Part shown: positions 37,516 through 54,954 of the stretch, piece after piece
How the letters are laid out: each line of letters begins with the position of its first letter
How positions within the stretch are numbered: the stretch's first letter is position 1
NCBI GenBank assembly: GCA_965153355.1
Contig: OZ231127.1
Span: 29,202,001-29,266,000 of the forward strand
Direction of reading: 5' to 3'
Source: Flaccisagitta enflata
Taxonomy: Eukaryota; Chaetognatha; Sagittoidea; Aphragmophora
Length of the DNA stretch: 64,000 nucleotides
The notes under the pieces: generated by a model
The model's input: the letters and a program-made list of their open reading frames with translations, nothing else
What the model was told of the DNA's origin: nothing
Databases searched by the model: none
Program-made: the position numbers and the translations under genes

Positions 37516-39035
37516 TATTGTAATTTGTAACTCTGCGTTCTTTCTATCTCAGATTTGGAGTTGGCTTCATAGCGTCTGCTTTGTTATCCACGCACAAAGA
37601 AATAATACAATGAATGTTGCTGTGATAAGCATTGAAATCTTTTAGTTTTAAATTACTGATCAACAGTTCATAACTGACTGAAACTATCATCAAAACCCGT
37701 TCAATCACGATGAATCATAAGGATTGTAGGCCAAGTGTTACGTGTATCCAGAGGGTCCACGAAAGTCAGTGGATATATAACCATGGAGCATCTGCCATAG
37801 AATGTCCGAGCTAAAAGTTTAAGGCCACAAGGGATACCTGCTGTTTATGCTTATGATTAAATGATGATAATAAGAATTAAGATTCTAGCACATAAATATG
37901 TCCAACTTTGAAAATATGAAATCATTGATATCTTGTTGATTTGATTGAAGACAAAGATTAAAAAAAAAACTTGTTCATTGTATTGCATTTTAATTGCTAC
38001 AACTTTTTTAGTTGCATATATGCAACTCTATAACTCGCTATATAAGATTAATAGATAGTCTGATATTTTGCTTGGTTAGTCTTTACTATCACTGCCCATA
38101 CCCAGCCGCTTGCGACTTGAGTTATTACGTTTATTTGAATCTCATGCTGATATTCTCTTGTAATTAAATGGTTTTTATAGAAGAGTGACTGAAATAGCTA
38201 GCTTAAAAGACTAAGTCAGCCAGGGATGAAGCAGGAGAGACAAGAGTCAACAGGAGCTTATGAGAAGAATAATTAGAGAATAATTAGAGACAGAAAAACA
38301 AAAAGAGAGAGCAAGAGACAAAGAAAAAGAAACAGATAGACAAAAAGAGAGAAAAAACCCTCTAAAAGCTAAAAGATGAGCAAAGTTGATCAAATGACGA
38401 AGCAAAAGTCAAGAGCTGTATGAAGGATATGAGGGGCAATAATTTGATAAGACAAAGGCTACAATACAGTTATAAGCAGACACTTATGCAGTTGGGTAAG
38501 TATTAAGATTCAGAAAAATTATCATTTCAAATAATTTTGCGTCATTTAAAAAATTTTATTCAATAGCTATGAGGGCAAAAAAAAAGACGGATTTTTTAAA
38601 CATACTTCCCATCATCTCACAAGAAAAACAAAGACTGTTTTGAACATAGCAACTCTTCACCTCATCACTGATTTTTTTGGGGGATGAAAGAAGTGGACCT
38701 CCATCGTGGCCTTAAAGAGAAAAGCACGAGCAGCCAATTCTAGACGATACATTGAGCTTAAATGGACCAATCTTCCCTAGTATTGTATCGTATACGCATG
38801 ACTGCATCTCTGTTTCAATCATCAAAAGCAATCACCCACGCACAAATTCTTGCTCACAGTGTGCGACAAGTTGTTGGCATTTCTGGAAGCACTATCTTTG
38901 TAAAATTCTCCACGATGAGGCTGTGATAGCATTACGGTCAAGCGCTCAAAGCATGTACCTGCATCATTGAATTAAACTGTGAAACACATCGTGCGATTTG
39001 CAACTATTCATTTGCTCTCTCTTTATCTCTCTCTC
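37516..39035. other. Upstream region of the 39-44 kb gene
   Basis: It holds a diverged family A copy at 38004 and AT-rich sequence. A 5' untranslated exon of the downstream gene should lie here, but I could not pick it out. Confidence 0.4.
38004..38124 (-). repeat. Family A-like repeat, copy 11 (AT-rich hairpin)
   Basis: The hairpin AGTTGCATATATGCAACTCT is a perfect 18-bp palindrome, with TATAACTCGC following as in other copies. The distal part (CACTGCCCATACCCAGCCGC) is recognisable, but the distal arm does not match. Confidence 0.6.
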
Positions 39036-39036
39036 T

Positions 39037-39039
<3 letters not shown>

Positions 39040-39074
<35 letters not shown>
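39040..39074. repeat. (CT)n tract at the 3' end of an intron
   Basis: CT repeat directly before the acceptor CTCTGCTACAG|GAGCGG, so it serves as the polypyrimidine tract. Confidence 0.85.
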
Positions 39075-39076
<2 letters not shown>

Positions 39077-39081
39077 TACAG

Positions 39082-44611
<5,530 letters not shown>

Positions 44612-44632
44612 AGGAACGCTCTTCGAGAGTTA

Positions 44633-44667
44633 AATAAAAAGATATTTACTGGCTGTTTTTGAATAAA
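44633..44667 (+). terminator. Polyadenylation signals of the 420-aa gene
   Basis: AATAAA at 44633-44638 and again at 44662-44667, 22 and 51 bases after the stop codon. This implies a very short 3' untranslated region. Confidence 0.6.
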
Positions 44668-44669
44668 CA

Positions 44670-46060
44670 GTAGATGACGCTTTTGTTCAAGATGTTCATC
44701 CGCATGGAAACAAAAGATCTCTTTCAAAAAAAAGGCCGACGAACAAGCGAAAGTATAAAAAAGCTTCATCACGGATTTTAGCGAGATGCAATGGACGAGT
44801 GACTGCAGATCCTCAGTTGAAAGATCGAGACACTTAGCGCCGATTAAGCCCCATCTGAAGCAAGTTTTCAGCGAAAGACTGAATTCTCGATATACATACA
44901 TGTGGAGCATCACTCTTTTCTTATTTTCACGATAGAAGTGCGAGCGATCATTTTATTTGACTGATGTTATGTTTTTTCTTGTTCTTTTGTATCCATGGGA
45001 ATTTTGTTGTTGTTGTTGAAACCTTTCTCTTGGTCTCGTCTTTTTTCGTAACATTACAAAGATATCAAAGATACAAAGAAGGGATTACTGGTGCGTTTAA
45101 AAAACAATGCATATTACTCAATCTTTGTTGTTTAATGCTGCTGTGGCATATTTGCAACACTGCATATATGCCAAACAAAATCTTTTGCGCATACAGTTTG
45201 TCGTATTTCCCACGTCCGAGTTGATATCAAATGGTAGCCACGTTCATGTAATCATCGTAATTTTTGTCACAAGTCTAAGCCTCTTCCCTCTTCTCCCAAA
45301 ATGAGTCACTCAAAAAGTCAAAAAGTAGAATTAGCAAGCTCATTGTGCCAATCCTTTTATGTTGTAAAGCATTGTATCTATTTATTTATTTTTCTCGGAA
45401 AATCTCGTTGTTCATTGTCAGTTAAAAAAATATATATCACAGAAATCAAATTCGCTTTCGAGCTTTCTACGATTCTTTTTTTTTTTTTTTAATTCGCTCC
45501 GAAAATCTCAAGCAACGGCATTGTATTTCTAGCTCTCCTTTTGGGCTTATCATTCCGTTAACAACTACTAACAATTTTATTGATATATTTCTTGCTTCAC
45601 GATGATATGAAAGCTTAACAATGGTAGTTTTAAATAAATTAGAAATATTTGCCATTAGTCAAGCTTCGCAATACGTGTCAGCCCTCCTTGGTCAATCGTC
45701 TGTTTCTATGATTAAAAAAAATATTGGTGTCTGAGGTTAGCAAATGCTACTGGAGCAAAAACTTTGACTGCCTAAAACAAAAAGATTTTCTAGATTTTAT
45801 GTCATGAACCGATGTCCACTATACATACGACCATATATATATTCCCCCCTAGAATTTCAAACCGTGAATTTACAGTATCAAAAACGAAACAAACTAAAGC
45901 AGAGTGCAAAAAAGGAGAAACACAAAAATCCTCCATACACTCTTTTGACGAGCTTCCAGGTGACAATAAATGTGGAATTAGCATGCATGTGAATTAAAAA
46001 AAGAACCAAAAACAAAAAAAAAAACAGAAAAAAGAATACAATTAACGAAATTTCATAACA
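44670..46060. other. Intergenic, no recognised gene
   Basis: Mostly AT-rich unique sequence. GCAAATGCTACTGG...TTTGACTGCCTAAAACAAAA (45739) may be a third, weak relative of family C. No exon supported. Confidence 0.4.
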
Positions 46061-46079
46061 GTGAAAAAGTCGGCGCAGG

Positions 46080-46517
46080 ATGAGAAAACTTCTTTCGCAA
46101 AAATACGAAAAAATTCCTTCATCCCCGTCAAAAAAATCGAAAAAATCATGTAATAAATCGGATAAAAAAGATACTCTGAACAAAGTTTGCTCAAATCAAG
46201 ACGGGTCTTCAATAGACTCTGACAAAAAAGAACGAGAGGCTGTCCAAAATAAAACCCAATCCAACGACCTAGAATTAGACTTAGACTTACAAATAGTCAA
46301 AGACGAAAACGGAGACGAAGAAAGAAGGGGGAACGCTCTCAAAGAAGACAAGGAGGTCAAAGAAATAGAAACAAAACTTTTTGCCTTCGCAAATTATAGT
46401 ACCGACATTATTTGTTATGATGTCATACATTCACACTCACGATGGCTCCTTGTGAAGCCATGGGGAAGAAGGGGGGCGAGTCATGGACGGGGGAAGATGG
46501 AGAAATTAGTTTTTTAA
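46080..46517 (+). CDS. Hypothetical Lys/Asp/Glu-rich frame
   Basis: ATG-initiated frame of 145 codons. The first 95 residues are highly charged (KKSKKSCNKSDKKD, LELDLDLQIVKDENGDEERR), with no simple repeat beneath them, which is unusual among frames here. The last part (HSHSRWLLVKPWGRRG) looks non-coding and runs into a family A copy. An acceptor-like TTTCATAACAG lies 16 bases before the ATG, but its frame has an immediate stop, so the ATG or a different acceptor would be needed. I do not recognise a product; it may be one exon of an unknown gene or chance in A-rich sequence. Confidence 0.3.
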   Translation: MRKLLSQKYEKIPSSPSKKSKKSCNKSDKKDTLNKVCSNQDGSSIDSDKKEREAVQNKTQSNDLELDLDLQIVKDENGDEERRGNALKEDKEVKEIETKLFAFANYSTDIICYDVIHSHSRWLLVKPWGRRGASHGRGKMEKLVF

Positions 46518-46744
46518 GTCGCGCGCTGAGCTACCTCAGCTCTGTAAGCCATCTTTCGGTTGGTCCATCTATTGGTCTGCCAGTCCATTGGTCCGTCCGC
46601 CACAAAGTTGTTGTAAAGGCAATTTTCGCTTTTTTGATACTTTTTAAAGATTAGAGGTGATTTTAAAAACTCGAGTCAGTCTGTCAGTCTGTCTGTCTGT
46701 CTGTCAGTGCCGATGCACGTGACGTTGGTCTAATGACCTTGTTT
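46510..46744 (-). repeat. Family A-like repeat, copy 13 (diverged)
   Basis: TTTTTTAAGTCGCGCGCTGAG then TTGGTCCATCTATTGG and GGTCCGTCCGCC, later GTCTGTCTGTCTGTC and CTAATGACCTTGTTTC. The order of parts is that of family A, but the arms have decayed. Confidence 0.5.
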
Positions 46745-47082
46745 CTGTCTCTCACTGAGGCCCGAACCAAAGTGCGACCACCAAAATCCATTTACAGGAG
46801 CCTCTGAAAGGGAATAGAATGAAAAGCTTTTGCCGCTTTATCGTATTCCCTTACTCGCTTAACTCCATCTATCTCTCTGTAAGCCCATCTCCAAAAAGCC
46901 ATTGAACCATCCCATACTAGAGCTAGAAAGTTACTGACGTTAAAACATATTCTAGTTGGAGAAGCGGGTTTTTTCATTGTACGTTTCTACCTTCTCTTTG
47001 TTTCGGCACTATGTTCATTGTCTGATACTCATTCTTGGTGTTGTTTTGTTTTGTTTTGTTTTGTTGTTTTTGATTTTTAGTT

Positions 47083-47428
47083 GTCATTGTTGTTGTTGTT
47101 GTTGTTGCTGTTGTTGTTGTTGTTGTTGTTATTGTTGTTGCTGTTGTTGTTGTTGTTGTTGTTGTTATGTTGTTGTTGTTGTTGTTGTTGTTGTCGTCGT
47201 CGTCGTCGTCGTCATCGTTGCCGTCGTCGTCGTCGTCGTCGTCGTCTTTATTGTTGTTGTTGTCCGTTGCTTGCTGTTGCCGTTGTTGCTGTTGTTGTTG
47301 CCAGTTGTTGTTAAGTGTTGTTGTTGCTGTTGTTGTTGTTGTTTTTGCCGTTGCTGTTGTTGCTGATGTTGTTTTTATTGGTTGTCTTTGTTAATGCTGG
47401 TTGCTGTAGCCAAGTTGGTTGTTGTTGC

Positions 47429-47474
<46 letters not shown>

Positions 47475-47476
47475 GC

Positions 47477-47511
<35 letters not shown>

Positions 47512-47515
47512 GATT
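47083..47515. repeat. TTG/GTC/GCT trinucleotide block
   Basis: TTG units throughout, with a GTC block (47193-47248) and a long pure block (47420-47510). Confidence 0.93.
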
Positions 47516-47757
47516 CTCACTGTAACACGAATTCTCTTTCTCAAGAAATGTCCTTGACAAAATATGCGTCCTATTGAGACATTTTTTTCCTCACTCTTTT
47601 TCCTAAATCCAATACTTGTATCCTTGAACTGTCACCTAAATGTATGTAAATCGCGTTAATATCAGGATTTTAAGCCGCGTTGATATTGGCAGTCGGGGAA
47701 AGATCTATTTTGCATTTCATCACATTTCTGTATCCAATATTTCCCGCGCTTGCAAAA

Positions 47758-47979
47758 AGAACAAGGATGGCTACACGGCTACCTCAGCTGCATGCAGGTG
47801 GGCAGGAGTTGTGATGAAGAAGGCTAACCAAGTATTTGGGCAAGAGCACAGAGCTGGAATGCCCAAAACCACCCAAAAACGCCGAAAAAGCAAAGTGTGA
47901 CGTACCAATCGTCGATCAATCCAACGGACATAGCGGGTTATAGAGTCGCGTAGCGCGCGACGAAAAAAGAAAAAAAAAA
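47758..47979 (+). repeat. Family A hairpin repeat, copy 14
   Basis: It runs from AACAAGGATGGCTACACGGC to TAGAGTCGCGTAGCGCGCGA followed by A-rich sequence. It is longer than most, with an internal TTTGGGCAAGAGCA segment also seen in the 63.7 kb copy, so these two define a subtype. Distal arms do not match well. Confidence 0.75.
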
Positions 47980-48398
47980 CATATTTCACCCTTTTTCTTT
48001 CCTTTTTCGTCTTTTCTGTTTTCTCTTAGTAGTGACCTTCTGACCCGAACCTCTACCCCTGTTTTATGTCTTCCCTCAATCACTACCCTCTTATCCAGCA
48101 CTCTTCCTGACGACAGACCGTTGCGTGTTTGCTATTTGTTTCTCTTTAGCGAATGGCGATTTTTTTCCCCCATTATCGTTAGCGTATCGTACGATCACTA
48201 TCAGTAAACCACTTCGTCATGATCTCAACTCTTTCCATTTTCATCATTTTGCACGTGGACATTGTCTCTGTCTCAATATTCCAACGACGTCTATCTTTCG
48301 TTGTCTATCTGCGTCTGTGTCTGCTCAGTAGCCCTTCTTATCTAACTGTATCTGTCTCCGATTTTATCCTATACCTGTCTTCATATCACTCTCTGTTG

Positions 48399-48514
<116 letters not shown>

Positions 48515-48534
48515 GAAAGGAAAAAAAAAGGGGG

Positions 48535-48710
48535 GAAGCGCCTGAAAGCTAAATTATTCCAGTGGCCTGATGTCTAAAAATGATTTTGGCCTCAGTGCTA
48601 AAAAAAATTTTAGACTTGAGGCCAATTTGAAACTGAAAGCATTAGCATAGTTTGAAAATCTAAATGCGCCTAACAGCTAAAAAGTAAGCGCCTGAAGTCT
48701 AAAAAAGAGG
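48535..48710 (+). repeat. Inverted-repeat partner 1 with GGCCT...CTAAAA units
   Basis: GCGCCTGAAAGCTAAATTAT, GTGGCCTGATGTCTAAAAAT and GGCCTCAGTGCTAAAA recur at about 30-bp spacing. The opposite strand of 49790-49945 has the same motif (GCGCCCAACAGCTAAAATTT, TTGGCCTGAGAGCTAAAATA), so the pair encloses about 1.1 kb that includes a family A copy. Confidence 0.55.
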
Positions 48711-49046
48711 AAGGCATTGAGAAACAGATATGAAAAACAGATATGAGTAACACAGATAGATGGATTGATAGACCAAGGGAGCAACAGATAAACAAGAGGA
48801 CAAAATGTCTGATGATCATTAGTCCACAATAAAAACACATAAAAAATCATAAAAAATCATAAAGTGCAGTAAATGGTAGAGCATGCACAAGTAATAGAAA
48901 ATTTAAATGAAATCGATTTGCAAACGGAATATAAAATTAGTTACTGTTAATTGATATACAGTATGTTTTGTAATGCAACATATCTCTGCTCCTGAGCATC
49001 ATAGCAAGATGCGGATTGTACCATTGGATAGAGCATGATAGATAAT

Positions 49047-49389
49047 TTCTAGTCGCGTGCACGCGACTCAACAACCCTCTTTGTCCGTCGGTTGGTTGGT
49101 TGGTTGGTCAGTTGGTTGGTTGGTCAGTTGGTTGGTTGGTCAGTTGGTCAGTTGGTTGGTCAGTCAGTTGGTTGGTCAGTTAGTTATACTTTACTTTTTT
49201 ATCACACTTTACTTTTTTGTCATTTTGAGTCATTTTTGGACATTAGATTATTTTGTCATTTTAAGTCCTTTTTGGTCGTTTTAAAACATTTTATGTCATT
49301 CCAAGTCATTCGCAGGCATTCTAAGACATTCTATGTCATTCTAAGTCAGTAAGTTTTGCACGCGACTTGTAGGTGTTGGCCTTGTTTTT
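49047..49389 (-). repeat. Family A hairpin repeat, copy 15 (long, GTGC arm type)
   Basis: AGTCGCGTGCACGCGACT is a perfect 18-bp palindrome, and the distal arm GCACGCGACT is exactly complementary to the first arm. A GGTTGGTCAGTT tract (49090-49185) is followed by AAGTCATTCT-like 10-bp repeats. The end is TTGGCCTTGTTTTTC. Confidence 0.85.
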
Positions 49390-49539
49390 CTTGAAAATAG
49401 CTGTCTGATTCATACTTTTTAAAAGATAAGCAGGTTCAATTGATCATATGAGCAACATTCAAGCCTTCAAGGGGTTTTCCTGTGATTATCTGCTATTAAT
49501 ACATGCCCGTCTATAATGTATACTAGTTACTGTCCTTTA

Positions 49540-49670
49540 AGAGACTTTTTAATCTTTTTTTAAATTAAAAAAAGGCAGTAAGGCAGCTTCCCTTAAAGGC
49601 ATAAGATTGCATGGTCCCTTGAAATTCCCTCAATTGAAGCTTAACTGTACTGTATATTCAAATATAGCAT
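49540..49670. repeat. Fragment related to the right end of foldback element 3
   Basis: GGCAGCTTCCCTTAAAGGCA, ATGGTCCCTTGAAAT and AACTGTACTGTA match the order GGCAGCTTCAGTATAAGGCA, AGTCCCTTGAAAT and AACTGTACGACA at 60347-60420. Confidence 0.55.
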
Positions 49671-49789
49671 TAACAAAAAAAACATGTGTAAAAAATGAAA
49701 CTTGATTTGTTTATTGTTTCAAATGGGGCTTTAGACCTTTTCCATTCCCATTTATCATTCTCTTCCTTACTCTTTTTTTAGAACTTAGG

Positions 49790-49945
49790 CCAATCACTGA
49801 TAAAAATTTTAGAAGTTAGGCCACCTTTTCTCACAAAATAAAATGCTTCAAAATTAGCTGCAAAGTTAAAAAAATATTTTAGCTCTCAGGCCAATCTGTC
49901 ATGAAAAAATTTTAGCTGTTGGGCGCTTTAGCTGTGGGGAGATAC
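49790..49945 (-). repeat. Inverted-repeat partner 2 with GGCCT...CTAAAA units
   Basis: TTAGCTCTCAGGCCAATCTG, TTTAGCTGTTGGGCGC and TTAGAAGTTAGGCCACC correspond on the opposite strand to the units at 48535-48710. Confidence 0.55.
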
Positions 49946-49954
49946 ACCCCTCTC

Positions 49955-49963
<9 letters not shown>

Positions 49964-50007
<44 letters not shown>
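49964..50007. repeat. (CT)n microsatellite
   Basis: About 22 CT units. Confidence 0.93.
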
Positions 50008-50011
<4 letters not shown>

Positions 50012-50109
50012 GTTGCATGGTGGCTGTGATGACCAATGGTCCTGTTAAAGTCATTAGTAAGCAATCAGCTGTTGGTGGTAGTCTTGGCAGTGATCAACCA
50101 CCATCCCAG

Positions 50110-50195
50110 ACTGGCTGAAGACCGACGGACCAACGGAATCACGGACCGACGGACTGACGGACCAACCAAAACCGACCATAACGGGTCTCTAGCGA
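50110..50195 (+). repeat. Family A fragment (tetranucleotide tract)
   Basis: GACCGACGGACCAACGGA, CGGACCGACGGACTGACGGACC and then ACGGGTCTCTAGCGATCC. The tract and a trace of the distal hairpin remain; the GGCC end is missing. Confidence 0.5.
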
Positions 50196-50269
50196 TCCCT
50201 TGAGTCCAAACACAACATCAAACAAAGTTCTCCAGAGTTCCCGTCGCTGAGGCAAGAATCATCCTTACC

Positions 50270-50775
50270 TGAAGTTCTACACACAGGCTGAGAAACTGGC
50301 GTTTAATGCATCGGGTACCAAAACTGATGATTGATGCCGTACAGTGGCTGAGAAGTTTGCCTTACTGCGGGGCGTACAGGAATTGATGAAAAGTTGGCGT
50401 AAATGCACCAGGTGCCAAAACTGATGACTGATGCTACACTCTGGCTGAGAAGTTTGCCTTAATGCACGGGATGCCAGGATTGATGACTATTGACTACTTG
50501 ACTAGTGCAACAAATTTGTTTAGAAGTTGCGCACACTGCATGGGCTTACAGATCTGATTGTTGGAGGATCAAGTTGGCTAAGTAATTAGCCAGGAAGCAG
50601 AGGGCGCCAAAACTGATAATTTGTGCTACACAATGACTAAGAGGTCGGCCAAAACGAAATTGGTGCCAGGTTTGATAGTTGTGCTGGATTAGCAATTGAT
50701 CAAGCTGCGGAGAGCGCCATAACTGTTAGCTAGTTGCTGAGAAAGTGGTTGAGAAATTGGCCACAGAACAATGGA
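50270..50775. repeat. Degenerate minisatellite with GGCTGAGAA...GCCAAAACTGAT units
   Basis: The sequence GTGGCTGAGAAGTTTGCCTT and variants alternate with GGTGCCAAAACTGATGA for about 500 bp. Spacing varies (about 35-97 bp), so it is an old, diverged array. Confidence 0.65.
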
Positions 50776-51270
50776 CAAATGAAAAATCAAGTGCATGAAT
50801 GAACAGTTATGATTCCATTTCCTTTCAAGTGTATGAAAGAGAACATTATTCTAGACCACATTTTAACTATGTTGCTACTTATGAGCAGTGATGGATATCA
50901 TCAAAATTCAATTCATCTTGGAAGCTATTCATCAGTAGGCAATAGAGCAGGTGTGCCATTTAGCTTCCTGGCTGTCTCTCGGTGCATTGTAGTGAAAATC
51001 TTTGTATACACCATTGAGACCACTTGCTTGTGTAGCGCAGTGGCTTGAACAGGGAGCAACAGTACTCAGAGGACAAAAGGCAAGAGTTAAAACGCCGTCA
51101 GCTAGATCATGATTTTTTTTTCGTCCCCAGTGTTGTTTTGCATGCTGAAACAAAAAGATAAAAAGTTGTGTTTGCAATAAAATGATAAAAAGCTGCTTCA
51201 ACTTCGAGCAAATAAAACAGTGTGTGTGTGCGTGTATTGATATACATCTGCTGTAGGTGCGATGAGCTTT
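50776..51270. other. Unique sequence, no recognised gene
   Basis: A short plus-strand frame at 50809-51048 has no simple repeat, but also no splice signal or recognisable motif, so I do not call it. Confidence 0.4.
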
Positions 51271-51273
51271 GCG

Positions 51274-51690
<417 letters not shown>

Positions 51691-51829
51691 GCCGGCGTTT
51701 GGTTCGGGGCGAAAGTGATCTTCAGGGATTTTCTCAATCATTTCTCTTTACAAAATGAGTTTCACCCTCGGCAAAGATGACTGGTCGGGATCTTCCTTCC
51801 ATTCATCCACCCTTGCGTCTCTTGTCATA

Positions 51830-52200
51830 GTCTTCATTGTCATTGTCGTCGTCTGTGCGTCGTCGTCGTCGTCGACGTTAGCTTCATCGTCATCGCCATC
51901 ATCGTTATGATCATCGTCATCGTCATCGTCAAGATCATGATTGTTATCGTTGTCATCTACATAATTGTTGTCATTGTTGCTTTAACGTGGTGGACTTCTT
52001 TTGATGTTGCGGTTGTAATCGCCATTTTCGTCAATGTTAGTGTTTCTGCTATTATTACAGAATCCATCACTCCTAATTCATTATGGCCATTGTTGTCTTC
52101 AATGTTGCTGTTTTTGTTGTCCTCGTCACTGACATTATCGTCACCGTGATGGTCGTTGCCATCTGCCTCGTCGTTGTCGTTATATCGTCGTCGTCAATCC
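51830..52200. repeat. TCG/TCA trinucleotide-rich block
   Basis: TCATTGTCATTGTCGTCG and GTCGTCGTCGTCG-type units at 51835-51950, weaker to 52195. Confidence 0.75.
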
Positions 52201-52827
52201 CCATACATCGTTATACTACGGTATACTAATGCGGTGGAGTGAGAAATGAAGATCTTCATCTTTCATTATCTCACATAATCCATTTATCGTACGTCAACAT
52301 TATAAATTTTTTTCCTCACTCTACTTATTTCTTCTTTTAATCATCTTTTTTTTCCTTCTTTTTCTATAAATATAATCCTCAGGTACTCATTAAACGCCAG
52401 ATAAATCAGAGGGGGAATCTGTTAGGTCGAGAGAAAGGAGGAAGGAGGAGGAGGAGGAAGAGATGGAGAGGAAGATGAGGAGGAAAAAGAAAAGTGAAGG
52501 AGAAAAAGAAAACTCCCTCTTGTGGGAGATTTAAAGGATTCGCTTTGGTAGAATCAAGACTCACGCAGAGGTGAAGGTAATGATATTTCTCCTTTTCTGT
52601 CTTTCTGGCTGTCTTCATCTGTCTCTACTTTGTTTGTGTCTGTATCTGTCTCTTTCTTGGTGTCTACCGCTGTCCATGTCCATTGCTCAGACACATATCC
52701 CTCTCTCTCTCTGTCTGTTTGTCCTTGACTGTCAGTCACTATTTGTCTCTCTATGTGTATGTCTGTGTTTATCTCCTTTCTGTGTATTCATGTCCCCTGT
52801 CTTAGTCTGCTTCTGAGTTTAAAACCG

Positions 52828-52830
<3 letters not shown>
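52201..52830. other. Intergenic; purine-rich then CTGTCT-rich
   Basis: GGAGGAGGAGGAGG at 52440-52470 and TGTCTGTC-rich sequence at 52595-52760. No exon supported. Confidence 0.45.

Positions 52831-52832
<2 letters not shown>

Positions 52833-52911
<79 letters not shown>
52833..52911. repeat. (CT)n microsatellite
   Basis: About 39 CT units. Confidence 0.95.
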
Positions 52912-52914
<3 letters not shown>

Positions 52915-53024
52915 CTCATCATTTCTTTGATTCAGACGTTATGATGCTTTATTTCTGGCAGCTGACCTTCGCCCATCGCTCAAGACTCAAGAAACCCAAA
53001 TTCCAATTTTGACGGTTCTGATTC

Positions 53025-53965
53025 GATGTTGTGGTCGACCTGCGGAATTTTGTGGTGGTTGGGTGGGGGGATAATAGGTTGGTTGGGTGGTTGGGTACTG
53101 TGGTTGTTTGGTGGTGGGTTAATAGGTCGGTTTGGTGGTGGCGTTATGTTGTGGTCGACCGGCAGAATTTTGTGGTGGTTGGGTGGTGGGATAAAAGATT
53201 GGTTGGGTGGTTGAGTACTGGGGTTTTTGGGTGGGTTAATAGGTAGGTTTGGTGGTGGCGTAATATTGTGGTCGATCGGCGGAATTTGTGGTGGTTGGAT
53301 GGTGGGATAATAGGTTGGTTTGGTGGTTTGGTACTGTGGTTGTTGGGTGGTGGGTTAATAGGTTGGTTGGGTGGTCGGGTATTGTTGTTTCGGGTATTGT
53401 TGTTGTTGGGTGGTGGGTTAATAGGTCGGTTGGGTGGTTGGGTACTGTGGTTGTTGGGGTGATAGTATTGTGGTTGTTGGGTGGTGGCGTAATGATGTAG
53501 TCGACCGGCAGAATTGTGTGGTGAATGGGTGGTGGGATATAGGTTCGTTGGTTGGTTGGGCATTTTGGTGGTTCAGCGGTGGGGTGTGGTTGTGGTTGAG
53601 CGGCGGAATTGTGTGGTGGTTGGGCGGTGGGATAATAGGCTGGTTAGGTGGTATAGTGACGTTTTGGTCGAGTGGTGGACTGACGTTTTGGTTGGGTGCT
53701 GAAATAGTAGCTTGGTTGGGTGGTTGGGTATTGTGGTGGTTGGGCAGGAGGTTGGTGTGGTGGATGTTGGGTGATGCAGCGATAGGAAAATGTGATGGTT
53801 GGGTCCTGGGATAATGGTGCGGTTGGTTGGTCGGGCAGTTGACTAGTGTTGGACGGTGGTTGAGTAGCAAGGCGATGTTTTGATTGATTGGTTTGGTCAT
53901 GAGTGATATTTTGGTTGGCTAGTGGGATAACTGGGTGATAGGTGGAATGATACGTGGTGGTCGGT
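53025..53965. repeat. GGTTGGGTGGT minisatellite with about 120-bp higher-order unit
   Basis: The strand is almost purely G/T/A with GTGGTGGTTGGGTGGTGGG and ATAGGTTGGTTGGGTGG units. A marker, TGTGGTCGACCGGCAGAATT, returns near 53029, 53150 and 53266, then in altered form near 53495 and 53594. Long frames (Pro/Asn/Thr on the minus strand, Gly/Trp/Val on the plus strand) follow from the lack of certain bases and are not taken as genes. Confidence 0.85.
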
Positions 53966-54281
53966 TGTATGAAGAAGTTGGATGGGCGCTCAAAAAGAAA
54001 ATCGAAATCTGGCTCCAAGTTCCAACATAACTCTGCCTATGTTTGTATTGATGGTAATGATGATGAGAAAAAAAATCAGAAGATGGTGTTGACTGTAACA
54101 ACGCTGGTGGTAGTGGTGGTGATGGTAGAAAATGTTTTACTCCATTGATCAATTACAGCGGATAAAGCTAGAGAAAAGAAAATAGAAAACTAGAAACTTA
54201 CGAGGCAAAACAACCGCACAAAATTCCCTTTTGCATGAAAGAAGTTGAAAAAAAAAACCCGGCGCGATAAGAAAACAAAGA

Positions 54282-54405
54282 ATGAGTAAATCGAATTGGA
54301 AAACAGGAACAAACGGCGCGCAGGAGACCGAAAAAAAAAATTCCACCGAGCCAATCAACAAAATACTATCTCGAAAAAAAATACAAGTCCCACCTGATAA
54401 AGAAA
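54282..54405 (+). CDS. Candidate first coding exon, small basic peptide
   Basis: ATG (MSKSNWKTGTNGAQETEKK) opens 41 codons that run to the consensus donor AAAGAAA|GTAAGT, ending in phase 1 after KIQVPPDKE. An in-frame stop lies 36 bases upstream, so the ATG is a natural start. The composition is normal for a soluble protein, and there is no repeat beneath the sequence. No downstream exon could be identified in the remaining 9.6 kb, and the product is unknown. Confidence 0.35.
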
Positions 54406-54535
54406 GTAAGTGGATTTCATATCTAATCAGATGAGGACTAATTGTGCAAATTCATTACTTACCTTTTCGGACTTTAAAAACGGTTTGGATCAGTAAGGGC
54501 ATACTTTGGCAGAGGCATTCTAGAGTAATCTATCG

Positions 54536-54840
54536 CAGGGTCCGGCAAAATTTTTGGCTGCCTACAAGCAGGATTTTTCAGTGGCCTCCTGCCTACAATA
54601 AAATTGAATGATTTTCACATATTTTTGATTCATTCTAGGTTCAGAATTACAAATTCATTTAAAATCTTTCTCAAATCCAAATAATTTGAAACTTGGAAAA
54701 ACAAAATTTTGATGTTCAGATTAAAAAAATCTTTTCTTTTTCATATTTCCATAAAAGATTCTTCATATATTTCTCTCTCCTGCCTACAAAAATACCTTGC
54801 TGCTTACAAGCAATGCTCGCGTGCTCGGTCACTTTGCCGT
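54536..54840 (+). repeat. Family C dispersed repeat, copy 2
   Basis: CAGGGTCCGGCAAAATTTTT, GGCTGCCTACAAGCAGGATT, CTGCCTACAATAAAATTG, CCTTGCTGCTTACAAGCAAT and GCTCGCGTGCTCGGTCACTT occur in the same order as in 10168-10435. Confidence 0.65.
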
Positions 54841-54954
54841 ACACTGAATCTTTGTCCAAACTCTTTTCACAATTTTTTTTTATCCCTGGGAATCAATATT
54901 CTCACTATTTTTTATGTACTTGTAATTCAGACAGATAGAGTTACGAGTATCTGC

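Noticed and set aside
53026-54018. Pro/Asn/Thr-rich minus-strand frames of 124-160 aa
   Set aside because: Base composition of the G/T minisatellite removes stop codons on that strand; overlapping frames are equally open.
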